Assembly (NCBI GenBank): GCA_029721515.1
Contig: CM056566.1
Coordinates: 21,048,269-21,112,268, forward strand
Length of the DNA: 64,000 bases
Reading direction: 5' to 3'
DNA from: Synanceia verrucosa
Taxonomy: Eukaryota; Chordata; Actinopteri; Perciformes; Synanceiidae
This document shows positions 24,306-36,740 of this stretch, piece by piece. The stretch's first letter is position 1. Each line of letters starts with the position of its first letter. The position numbers and the translations under genes were made by a program. Below the pieces are notes generated by a model. It did no database searches and was not told the DNA's origin. It saw only the letters and a list, made by a program, of their open reading frames with translations.

Positions 24306-24865
24306 GTGAGTAGATGTCCAGCCTGCAGCTTCATTAAAGTGCCTGGAAATTAACCTGACGCTCATGTATATTATTTAAACCTGAATTAATCCAGTATTAG
24401 TGACATTCATCCACTGATAGCAAACGTTTACTTTGGATCTGCGCCTTACAAATATTATTAATAGATTGTTTATTAGTATAATAATAATATCTAATATCCA
24501 TCCAAACTATATATTTTAGTACTTCTATATTAATATTTATATTTTCGAAATGAACTCATAATTAATATTTAATTATGTATTAATTTTGTTTTTAATTTGG
24601 TTGTTAATGAAGTTTTTATAAGTTGAGGGTTGAATTTGACCGCATGCTTCAGCTTCTTGTCACTGAAGTAAAAATGTGTTTCCTGTAGGCTACTATTGGT
24701 ATTTTATTTCGTCTTCTAAATATGCACAAGTTATTAAAGAAAACTATTGTGAGTTTAATATTTTAAAGTGATGTTTTGCTCCGTTTTATAAATAAATATT
24801 TCGGAGTGTTTTGATTTATTGCACATGTTCAAAGCAATGCATTTCAAAACTTTAAATTGTATAGG

Positions 24866-24898
<33 letters not shown>

Positions 24899-27800
24899 GC
24901 CATATATAGTAATATATGATAATATAATATAGTGAAATATATATGATGATAAGGTAAATCTTGTATAAACCATTTTAGAGAATGACTTAAATGCGTCCTA
25001 ACATCGCTTTGTGACTTTTTAACTTTTTAAAAATAATTAATGAGTCTTTCCTGAGAGAGGTGTCACTGATGTTACTGTTTAACAGGCGCAGAGTTTAAAA
25101 TAACAGCAGCAGTTTTATTCACTTTCGTATCCGCCGGTAAACGGGACGGATGATGAATAAAACATACCGGGGGAGCAGAGAGGTGTCGGGCTCGCCACGG
25201 ATGTTTTCGGCAGCTACACGGGCCTTTTAACCTCTGCAGCAACACACGGGACAGTAACCAGCCAGAGACACCTTCAGGTCAGGTGGATGATAGTTAAAAC
25301 CACTCAGAAATATCACCGAGTTCAGGTCTGAGGAGAAGTTCAGGCCTCCAGTCTGCTGCGTGAAAGTGGAGCCAAATGCGCTCAAAGCAGAACCAGGTCA
25401 GTGGTTAACATGAAGAAATCAAACCCACTCCTCACGATCAGTTTACAGCTGTGTCATACACAGGTCACAAGTTTGGCTGCGAAGCAGCAGGCACAGCACG
25501 TTATTTTCCTCTACTTGTCGTTTTTAAACCCACCTTTTTCTTCGTGTATTCGCTCATGAAAGCAAAGCCTCTCCACTCTGACAGCAGCAGCTAAAAACTG
25601 GAGCCTCTCGTCCTCTGTGACCTTTCAAAGAAAACAGCAGGGCTGACTCTTCTTTTCCAGAACCAGCAGGAATCCAAAACGTTTTGATTTCAAATTCACC
25701 GCGTCAGATTCCTCTGGTCTGTTCTCACCTGAGCAGGTCATCTCTAGTATTAAGATAATTTAGTTTTGTATTTTTGTATTTGCGCGTGTTAATTAATGTG
25801 AATAGATCTGATGTTAAGTGATTAATTAATTAAAACGCAGTGGTGGCACCGTGACGCGCTGTTTGCCAAACCCAGCACGCCATTGTTTTCTCGATCACAT
25901 TAGGAAAAAAAAACATAAATACATATAAAAAATACAGAATACACGCGTGATTTCTTTTTTTCTTTTGGAGAGAAACCGCGAGGAGAAACGGATTCGTTTC
26001 AGCTGCTGTGATGGGAGGCTGAAGGTTTCTGGCCTGTCTGGATAAAGTTTTAAAAAAAGTTGAGGGATCGCGCAGACTCTGTCGGGAGGAAGAGGAGGAG
26101 GGTGAAAGAGTTTGAATATCACAAACTCGTATTTTCTTTGCACTGTGAGCTGCGCAGGCATTTTTTTTTCGTTCTGCCGCAAGATGCGCGAATTATTTAT
26201 GGTTTGCGATTTTACGCATATAAGGAAGACCCCAGTGACCTCTACTTAGCTTCACTGTGCATTTTCTTTCAGTAGCTGAAATATCCTTTTTGTCCATTTT
26301 CTTTTCTAACCTCGTAAAGTATCACTCTTGACTATTTTCAAGTAACTAAATAGCTGTTATTGCTTTTTATTACCAAGTGAGGTACAACACACTATATACC
26401 ACTGAAGAAACTACTGCAATATATTTATACATATGCAGGATTATTAAACTGGGGCCTGTGGTGATATTACCTGTAAAAATACAGTTTGTCTTCTTAAAAA
26501 TGATACCATGGATATTATTCTGTAAACCTGAAGCAAATACATATCAGTTTTATTTTTTATGCTCATGTGACAACAAAAAGACTCCAGGCTGCTAAACTCT
26601 GATACATCTTCATTGGTTTTACTCAAATAGAGATGCTTAAAGAATCCCACTTTAACACTTAAGTCCTTGTTGAGTTTAACAGTCTACAGTATTTTTGTTC
26701 ATGCTCAAAATTTCACTGAGCTCATAGTTATTTTCTCTGTGTAGGAAAACTAAGGTTTACTTTACACACACCTTAAGCTGCAAATATATAAATACTTCAA
26801 CACTGACTACCTAACAGTGACACAACAGACATTTATTTTAATGAAAATGTCACTTGATATCATGAATAACAGAGTTTAACAGGTTACAGTTGGTCCAGAC
26901 CAACATATTAACATGTTCCTCCTGTGTGAACTCGGCTATCTGTTCTTATATAAGCTGTATGTCTGCTGCAGATTAGATATCGATTTTCCTCTCTCTACAC
27001 ATCACCATGTAATATTTCATTGGCGATGCGTTCAAAATGTCAGTCCCAGCTCTGGCAGCGCTGTGGCAGTTGGGTTTGGCATGGATGTGTTTCACAGTAA
27101 AGTTGAACATTTTCTTTACGCTGCCCTCCAAATGTCTGACAGTACAACAGGAACACCTCGTGATGTAATGCACTCAGATAAAAGTCACGTCAGCGCACTG
27201 GATTGCAGCGTGAACGCTATTATTTCGTCCACCTCCTGCCCTGTACTTATACTTTTATATACGTGCACATGTGTGTGTTCGCTTGTCACACTTCATCCAT
27301 GCTGCTGCTGCTGTGTGCTGAGTCAGTGTGTGGTCCTGGAAGTGTCAAAGCACAGAGTGTGTGTCGCACGCTGGTTGTGGTTTGTGTGGCTTGGTGTGTG
27401 TCTGTGTGTTTGAGCATGCATCCTCGAGCTGGAAGGGTGAGGCCATAAATGCTCTTCGTCCCGTATTATCAAATGAGATGTTTACAAGGGGAGCCAAACA
27501 TGTTTGCCAGAAGGCCTCCGTCTCACCCCTCCTTTCCTCGCTGATTTTTCCTTTCTGTGTTTGTCTGCTGAAGCCTGAGGACCCTCTCCTCAGAAATAGC
27601 TGTGATCGAGTGTGTTCGCTCACACCAGCTTCCCCCCACATCACAGCGACACATCTGATGGCCATAAACGCCAAATTCCACCGTAATGTAACGTTCCAAA
27701 ACAGTGATTATTTCTCATAAACAGCCACATAAAAGAAAACAAAAATACTTTGTGTTGCTCCGTATTTTGTTCTCAAAACAAATTCTGATAGTTTTATATG

Positions 27801-30800
27801 TTTGCTGCTTCCTCCCGAGCTGACATCTTGGCCCATCCTGGCTTCATTATGTCCGTCCTCTCCTTGTGCATACATGTGCTGCTTTTATCTGCGCTGCAGG
27901 GCCGAGCGTGAACCAATAGCTTGATAGCCCTGCTGTAAAAGTGGATGTGAATGGCATATCTGGATATTCTTCCCCCGTCCTCCCCTGCTGTCAGTGCTAA
28001 TAACGCCCTCACAGGTCAGCCTGTCGTCGCCTGCTTTGCATGTTAGGACTTCGTTTGGTATGGTAACGGTGAAAAGAGACACCAGAGAGGCAGAAGAGTC
28101 GCAGCTCTGCAGGTGTGAAAGGTTAGCCGTGTTTCTTACTCACACTTAAGCTCCATTAGTTTCATATGTGCTCTTATCGAATGTCTCATCCCGCTGTTCC
28201 ACTGATTGCATTCACTTTTCACCCACAATTATCCCTCTTATGCTCCTGTCTAGTTTTAAATCTCAGCTGCTCTCTGCACACTTATCACAATGGGATTGTA
28301 TGAAGCAGTGTGTGTGTGTGTGTGTGGAGGTAACATAAAGAAACAGGCTTCACCAGCATGTTACAAAACAGCTGGGCACAACTTAAAGAGTTCCTCCGCA
28401 AACCTTACGATCCTGGTGATGCAAAAATAAAATCACAAAAAACTGACAGAGATAAAAATACAAAGTCCAGAGTGAAAAAGAGCAGATTTCACAGCGCCTC
28501 ATTATACCGTAAGTCTGTAAGTAAATGGATGGGACTACCAATCAGTGTTTGTCAGCCGTCTGATTTGTAGCATTTAGACCAGCTTTGAATTACACGTTAG
28601 CCTCTGTTTGTGTGTGTTTACGTCTTTGAGCTGCACACTTTGTTTATAGGTGCGTTTGTTGTCGTGTCCCACTCTTCTATTTCTTCGGGCGTGTCTGCAT
28701 TTTTGCTCTGCAATCTTGTCTTTGGCTCTCACTGTGTATTTGTTATGTCTGCAACATGTAATAATGTGGAATTTGATAGTAGCTTTGATAGTCGTCCCAG
28801 TACCGGACGTGATGCGGGACAAGCAGAGCAGAGTCAGGTTTTACTCCTGTATATCTGATTTGTCTCAAAGCAGGTCAAGTTAAGATTATTGTTAATACAG
28901 TTCTGTCAAAAAAAAAAGACACTGCAACTTTATTGATCAACACCTTTTAAAACTCAGAGAGCTTCGACAGTTGACCAGAGAAGCAATAAATGAGGGAAAT
29001 GTGCCGTGACCCCTCTCCTTATCAAAAAGACATTACATTTGTTATCCGTCTCCATAGCAGATATGCAACAGCTCCTCTTATCGCTTCTTTATTAACTGCT
29101 CTAACTATCACGCTACCTTATCACACAATGCAACACAGATGGATTTAGCTAAAGACGGTCTTTACAACAAAAGGTTATTGCCCAGCACGCCCGTAATAAT
29201 TGCATAAAATAGATTAGCATTTATCAGTCCGTGACTGTGGATGTCCCTGCAACCAACGCCCAACTTTTTATTTACATGCCGGTCAGAACGGTTTGAAGGT
29301 GAGGAGAAAAGATGTCCTTTATCGATTAAGATTTCTTCAGTCGATTAGTCGTTTTGTATGCTTTTACCACGCTGAATATATCAAACTCATCAGTTCATCT
29401 CTGGTTAAAGTGATTCTTCCCTCAGTTTCACAGCTGTCGATTAAATCAACTAATCGATTAATCATCCCGAAACAATGAAACAAAGTAAAAACAGATTCAA
29501 GAAAGTACAGGGTTGTCATTGCATCAATCAATGAATCAATCAGTCCCGATTCAGAATCACAATCTAATCAGGATCAGTTTTAATGACCATGTCACTGTGA
29601 ACGACTCCAACAAAGAAAGACTAAACAACACAGTAGTTGTTCAGTTATACCTCGTTCAGTGAGCTTCATTTCCAGTTAATGATGTAAATGAATATTTGAA
29701 TATTATTATTTTTTATTTAGAGTAGTCTTTGACAGCCCTACAATATATTCAAATCTGCACTGTTTGCATGCAAAACTATGTACTACACAACACTTTACTG
29801 CTGACATGAGACGCCACTTCTGAGAAATACCAGAAATAGTCATGTTGGTTTCAAACTGTTTGATCCCTCCACCAATAGAAGCTCTTTCAGTGCCAACTAC
29901 AGTCCGTATGAAGTGACTGAATGATGATGCAGTGGAAAACACATTCAGATCCTTTACTCCAATAAAAGTACCACAGAGTAAAAGTACTCCATTACTAGTA
30001 AAAGTACCACAGAGTAAAAGTACTCCATTACTAGTAAAAGTACCACAGAGTAAAAGTACTCCATTACTAGTAAAAGTACCACAGAGTAAAAGTACTCCAT
30101 TACTAGTAAAAGTACCACAGAGTAAAAGGTCTGCATTTAAAATCCGACTTTATCCAGAAGTATGATCAGCTCAAGTACATAAAGTCTCCAAAGTAAAAGC
30201 ACTTGTTCTGCAGTGAGTTTGAATTATTCCTGCCCTCTTACACTGGTATCACTTTAATTATTGATTAAGTCACAGTTACAGTTAGAAGTTGGATCCAACA
30301 TATTTGACATTTTTGCCTGAAATATGATCTGAAAAGATGATAGATTATCAAGATAGTTGCAGATTTATTTCAGTCGTGTGCTTTTTCTCAACTACTTTAT
30401 ACACAGTTAGCTAGTTTACTCCACTGGGTCCCAAATAAAGGGTCGGGCCCCTGAAAAAGGTCACCGGATGAGTCTGAGGGGTCGTGAAGTGATTAATGCG
30501 AGAGAAGAGTTCCTCTTACACAATGTGTTGTATTTTATAAAATGCTAAAACTGTAAAAGAAGGTAGTTTCCCTCTGAAATGCAGTTAAGTTGCAGTATAA
30601 AGTATTATTAAATAGAAATATGCAAGTACAGTTTTAGTACAGTATTAAAGTACCTCCCTCCCCACAACACGTGAAAAATTATACTACATCACTAAATTAT
30701 TATAGCATGACCTAAAGGACATCTTTATTAATCTTGACAACCATAACTACATATATCATATAAGGAATATTTTATGTTATTAGAACTTGACTGTTTACCT

Positions 30801-33230
30801 GCTAACCTCCACTTATGAGTGCCCACAGGTCTGAAAATGGGTAAAAACGCTGGCACAAGGCACTTTCTGTTTCATAAAACGGCTGGCTCTCAAAGAGTTA
30901 ATAATAAATTAAGCAAGTAAAACTTTATGTATACAGCATGTTTTTAACATGGGTCCTCCAGTACAGAGGACAAATACCATACATGATGAGTCAACACTTG
31001 GCAGGACATTCGGTTTGTTTGACTGATGAGAGGGATATTCCACCTCAACACATTTATTTAAGTACTTGTAGTATTTAACATATCCTCATTGGGTTTGCAT
31101 TAGGAGGGCCGTCCAGTGTACTGTAAAAACTATAACAAGTCAATATAAGACAAACATTTATTAAACAAACTGCGTAGATTTTCAATAACATGTTCATGAA
31201 ATTAGGTTGTGATTGATCACATGTGTATCTCTTTGAAATGGCCGGTGCAGAAGAAGGTCAGAAACTTTAATTTATGCACTAATTTGAAGGATTTATGGAT
31301 AAGGCCACAATGGTTTGTCATTTCTTTTTAGAGACGGAGATATGGAGCGCCATGTAAGTGGTTAAAAGAATCCTAAAATCAACTTAAAATTAAGCTTTAT
31401 GTGACTTTGACATGACCTGGTGACCATTTGACTTTATACTTACTGTTGTGGAGGTGGGACGTCTTATCTGAAGGGTTGATAACTAAAATGCTCGGCACAG
31501 TATCGTTCCTCATCTCGTGGGTCAAATACCAAATGAGATGTGATGGAAGCAGAGAAATGAGATAATGCTGGGAAGCTGTGAGTGTCTGTTTTAGTGCGTG
31601 TCCCTGGTTAGATGGTGAGATGTCGGTGAGGCCAGGTCTTGATAGGGATCGTCGGTAGCGGGGGAGTAACAGCAGGTTGAGACCCGTCTGTGATGAAGAC
31701 AGATTATTTTTAAATAAGAAATGAAATCATAGTTTTTTAAGGCAGGTAAAGTTTACACTGAAGTGCAGGATTCAAACAGCATCCAGTGAGTTTCTCTCAA
31801 TCTGCACTTATATCCAGTAGTTCTTTACTGTCGCTGCAACACTGTTAGCGGTTAGATTTATTCACAATTTATTTACTGTATATCCACTGTCCATTTAAAC
31901 CCATTGCTCTCCACTCAGCTTAACTCTTTGAACTTGTCTTCTTTTTAATTCACTGTCAGCCATTTTACAAAAAAAAAGTGTCTTGTTCCAGTGTTTTTTG
32001 TCCATTTTCAGTCATATTTCTAGACCCACAGAATATTTAGTACTATGACTCTGAAAACAGTGAATATCTCAAATGAAAGAAGAGACTCTCTATTTCATCA
32101 TGAAAAAAATGTTTATTTTTACCTTGTTCCATTCTTGTTTTATCAGAGGTAGAGTAGAGGACACTTTCACCAAAATCACCACTTTTTCTCCACATTCTGC
32201 ATGTTTTGCTCTCTAATCTCGATCGTCTCCACTTCCTGTTTTGATCTCTGTGGTGTATACCGTCTCTTTATGATCTGACTACATCTCCCAGAAGCCCCAG
32301 CATTACTCACAGGCTGCAGGAGACCACCATCGACGACCCGATGTTGAAAAACATTTTGATGTATTATTATGTCCATGGCACTCAAGCGTCAGATTTTAAA
32401 TGATGTTGAAATACGTCAATGGCACTAAAAGAGTTAAACTCCACCGCTTACGTTTTTTGACCTCCCACACATTTTAATATTTTAAATTTGTTACCTATTT
32501 TGAAATTTGGCCCAAGCCCTTCGCTGAGAGTTTTTGTCAGATGGGGTGTTTTTCAGCTGTGTTGTTGTAGAGGGGTCGGTAAAGAAGGTGGAGACATGGC
32601 ACAAAAACACTGTCTTTTCCTTCAGAGCTGCGACAGCTGGAGCTGCAGAAATATTAAAAAGTGAGGAAAAAGGGGAGGGGGGGAAGCAGTTTATAATCAA
32701 GCGCTGTGGAAAATGCCACACTCAAACAATAACCATGGATTCTCCCTCATTTGTTCTGGTGGATTGCTGGCCAATGTCACTCACTACAAAGACCTTCAGT
32801 GTTTTTCCAATCACAAATCTGTTCACTAACTTGATTTCCATACTTCTCTCCCTCGCTGTCTTCTTTTTTTCCAGTTTCTAATCTCTCTCGCTCCTCACTG
32901 AGGGTCACACATGCTGGCAGATATTGTCCAGGGGCTCGTATGTAAATAAAAGAGCTCCATTTGGCCTGAGAGAGCTGGCAGCTCTTTCATACGTTGGCCT
33001 GGCAGCGTTTCTAAAGGCATTAGCCTGTATTGGACGTTTGGCTGTCGCTCCCTTATCAGGGGACGGCAACCCATGAGGCTCACATGTCTGCAGTACATGT
33101 ACTCATACATATTAAACCCAAACACACAAGTGATCTGACACTGTCACTACCTAGTTTACACTTTCTCTATTTGTTTCCATTATTTCATCAAATCCAACAC
33201 ACCAAAACATCATTGTCTTATAATATAATA

Positions 33231-33298
<68 letters not shown>

Positions 33299-33326
33299 GA
33301 GTTTATTTGTTTATTTTTAATGTGTG

Positions 33327-33381
<55 letters not shown>

Positions 33382-36300
33382 TCACCTGCATTTGTACCTA
33401 AGTGTTTACAAAATATGTCACAAATGTAAAGTTCAAAGAGGATATAACGCACTTGTTGAAGACAATTTTTCATTGTTACTTTTCATCTTTTCCTGGGATT
33501 TGTTGACATTAATGTACAGATTTGATAGCTATCATCATAAGACTTACCAAGCTGATTATGTACATTAAAACATTTTCATGTGATACATTTCCTGAAATGG
33601 TGCATTTAAATATGTGAATGAGGCTTTATTTAGGTTATTAAATACATGCTTATTTGTGGACAGAAGTCTGAACACTGGATGAAACCAGGTTCAGGTTTCT
33701 TTTTGTTGATATGTTAAAGTCAGATGTTTTTGAGGGAATTTAGTATTTCTGTTCTGTTATCCTGTCATCACTGTTTAAATAGAAAATACTTTCTCGCTAT
33801 GCTTTTAGGACTAAATGATGTTAGAATGAGAAAATACTAAAAGCTCAAACCACAGGTGAATCAGCTGAAATATAAAGCTATATCACCAACAAACTTCCTC
33901 AGTTGATTTCTTTTAAGTTTTCTGAAATCTCTAAACTGACCTTGCATGGAAAACCTTTATTTGTCAGTAAGGTGTCTTAAGGTGCCTTTAAAAATAGGAT
34001 ATCATGAACCTTAATACTTGAATTCTGTTCTCTTCAAACAATGTGTTCCCCTAATAAAAAGCCTTAAATATTTCCAGACTCGTTCTCTCTGGCTGGAGCT
34101 CCTCTGGGGGTCTGGAGGAGGATGGAACGAGGAGGGGAGAGTCCCATCACCCAGGACAGTCCTGAGCGCAGGGGAGGAAGTCCGGACCTTGGCCTCCCAC
34201 CGCCGGGGAAGAAGGGCCGGCTGGAGCTCAACGGGAGCCCCACGGGGCCCCGCATACGACACAACGGAGCCCCGCTGAGACCCCTAGGAGGTGAGCATTT
34301 TGTTGTTGTTCATTTATTATGTAATTATAAAGCCACAAACACAATATAAGTGGATTAATAATCACCGAAAACATCAAATATGTTGAATGGTCCTGTCACA
34401 ATAATTACTATATCGACATATCACACAATTTATGGACACAACCTTAACGTAATTTTTACGTTAATATCGACAGCTTCAGTCTTGGAACATTTTAGGTTTA
34501 AGCTGAATCAGAGAAAGCTGTCGTTGTTACTAATATCTAACTTAGTATGTTGTTACTTTGCACCTTTTGTTAACAGAAGTTCCAACTATTGGAAAAGTCA
34601 TTGGCAGTATGTTGCCCGTTAAAGCTGAGATGAAATAAACCCTATTCATATAGTCCACCTATATCGTCCACCTAAGAAGAAGAAGATCTATTTCTTTGTA
34701 TTTCATATCAATATTGAGTCATCTTTACATGATGTAGTGTCTCCCAGTTTCAAACACTAATATTATCCATTTATCAATCAATATTCAGTGGTACACTTTG
34801 AAAATATTGGTATTATCATGATATCAATGGCATAAAATGACATTAATGTGTTTATCGCAATTATTTTGGGGACAATAATGTTGTCTAACATGAGTAGTTA
34901 TCGTGACAGGCCTAGCGATGACCTTCCTCATTAATACATGAAACAAATGGATGCATTCGCGTGTTTTCCACATAGTTTTTCATTATTTGAGGTTTGACTG
35001 GCAGCTTCTTCTACCATTTAATGGTTTAATGGCCTAATATTCATAACACTTGGGATGAAAACTTCATTCATGAAAAGTTGATCGATACCTGTTGAAATGT
35101 GGTTTACGACCAAAGATAAAATATCCAATATAATTCCAAATTGCACACGTTATTGCTGAAAGGGAGAGAGTTGGATGATGACCTCTCAGCTCAGAGCACC
35201 TGGTCGCTCAGGTGTCGGATGTTTTTGGCGGAGCGTTGAGTCCCAGCCTGGTTTGGCTTGGTGCTGCTGGGAAAAGCTGAGCTGTTTCTGCTCTGTTAAT
35301 CTATAAGTCTGGGGGGAACTGTATAATACAGGCTTACCAAATAAAGGAGATTGCTTCATATAAATAAGATTTATACAATCACTCTGGTCTATTGATTCCT
35401 GCATTCATTGTGAAAGTTGTTTCATGTCTGTGTGGTTGTGTGTTGCTGTACTTTTGCAGAAACGTCTCAGATATTCGTTAACTTGAGAAAGAAATCATTT
35501 CCACACCGTATGACGGCGTCATAAATGTATCAGACTGTTCTACTCCTCTAAGGACAGACCCAAAAATGCAGTGATTTTAGCTCATGTTTTACAGTTTTTC
35601 CCTCAATTCTGTCTTGGAGGCATTGTTTCAGTGCACTGCCAGGTACAAGACTGATGGATTAGTTGATTAAATTGACTTGTTACTCCACAAAGTGTCACAC
35701 AAAATCTTTTTGGGAAATAAGTCATTCAGCATCAAATACAAATTCTCACTGACTAAAGAAATCAATTGAAACCTTGTCTTTTTAGTCTGGTTTGGCTTCA
35801 CGGTGCACTAATTAATGCAGACCAAATAAATTAATGCCATGAATTAATCGTTTCTGTCTTCTGTGCAGGGAATCACAGACACATTTGATAAATTATCGTC
35901 CCTTCAACACTGCACGCTATTTGAAGGACGTTATCATATTCAGTGTGTTGTCTTCAGTTAAGATATAAAGCAAACATCAGACTTCAGTCCTGTTCAGTCC
36001 TGTTCCTGGGTCCATCTCAACAAACGCCTGTAGACGGGGTGTTTTACTTCACTTGGAAATGTCTCGCAAGCGGTCTCCGAATGGTTGTTTTGGTCAGGAT
36101 CAGATTACAATTACTGTGTTCACAATGAGCCGCACCAGCCTAAATGTTAACAAAGCTACAGATTAATCGACTAAGAGGAGGCAGCCTGAATCATTTTGGA
36201 CAAACTTTATGTAAAATTCCTTGAACATATCCTGAAAACTCCAGGATCTGTGCTAGAATAGGAGAGATTTTTCTCTGTGGGTTTGAACGGCGCTCAGTTG

Positions 36301-36586
36301 CTCATCACGAGCCCGTAAAGACGTGACCCGTCTGTGGTTAAAGAGGTTAACAAATCAACGTGGAGCTCAGATTTGACCACAGCAAGAGAGGGAGAAGAGC
36401 AAGAAGTAGCGGGAGTGTGTTGAAGTGAGAGAATGTTTGAATGTAAAGAGGAAGAAAGCGTCTGTGGACGTAGAGATGGACGGAGGAAGGGGTTTCCTGG
36501 TTGGTCTGTAATAATGACGGGTTGTCTTTGAAGACGGGAAACTCGTTGTGTCTCCTCCAAACCACACTGCTGCCACACAAATGCAG

Positions 36587-36635
<49 letters not shown>

Positions 36636-36703
36636 ATATGTCCACATTCACTGTGACACTCACAAGCAACAAACGCTGCCAAAACACACACCCACTTACA
36701 CCC

Positions 36704-36740
<37 letters not shown>

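Larger units (their letters stand above)
24306..34078 (+). other. satb2: Putative first intron of satb2
   Basis: No coding sequence was recognised. It contains a GT microsatellite (24868-24896), an hAT-like MITE with an internal 36-bp tandem repeat (29927-30660), MITE copy 3 (31920-32437) and two (TA)n arrays (33230-33378). The proximal 24.3-28 kb part is largely free of recognisable mobile elements. Confidence 0.5.

Noticed and set aside
26913..27413. 166-codon frame in the presumed first satb2 intron
   Set aside because: Cysteine/valine-rich translation partly from GTGT sequence, with no domain resemblance and several overlapping alternative frames.
32176..32385. Recurrent antisense ~68-codon frame ending EIREQNKQNVEKK
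   Set aside because: The same frame appears in several MITE copies with differing ends. It is a by-product of the shared repeat sequence; the copies lack any recognisable transposase.
34018..34278. 86-codon frame overlapping the satb2 start exon in another frame
   Set aside because: It is a shadow of the GC-rich satb2 coding sequence; the satb2 frame matches the conserved N-terminus and has matching splice phases.
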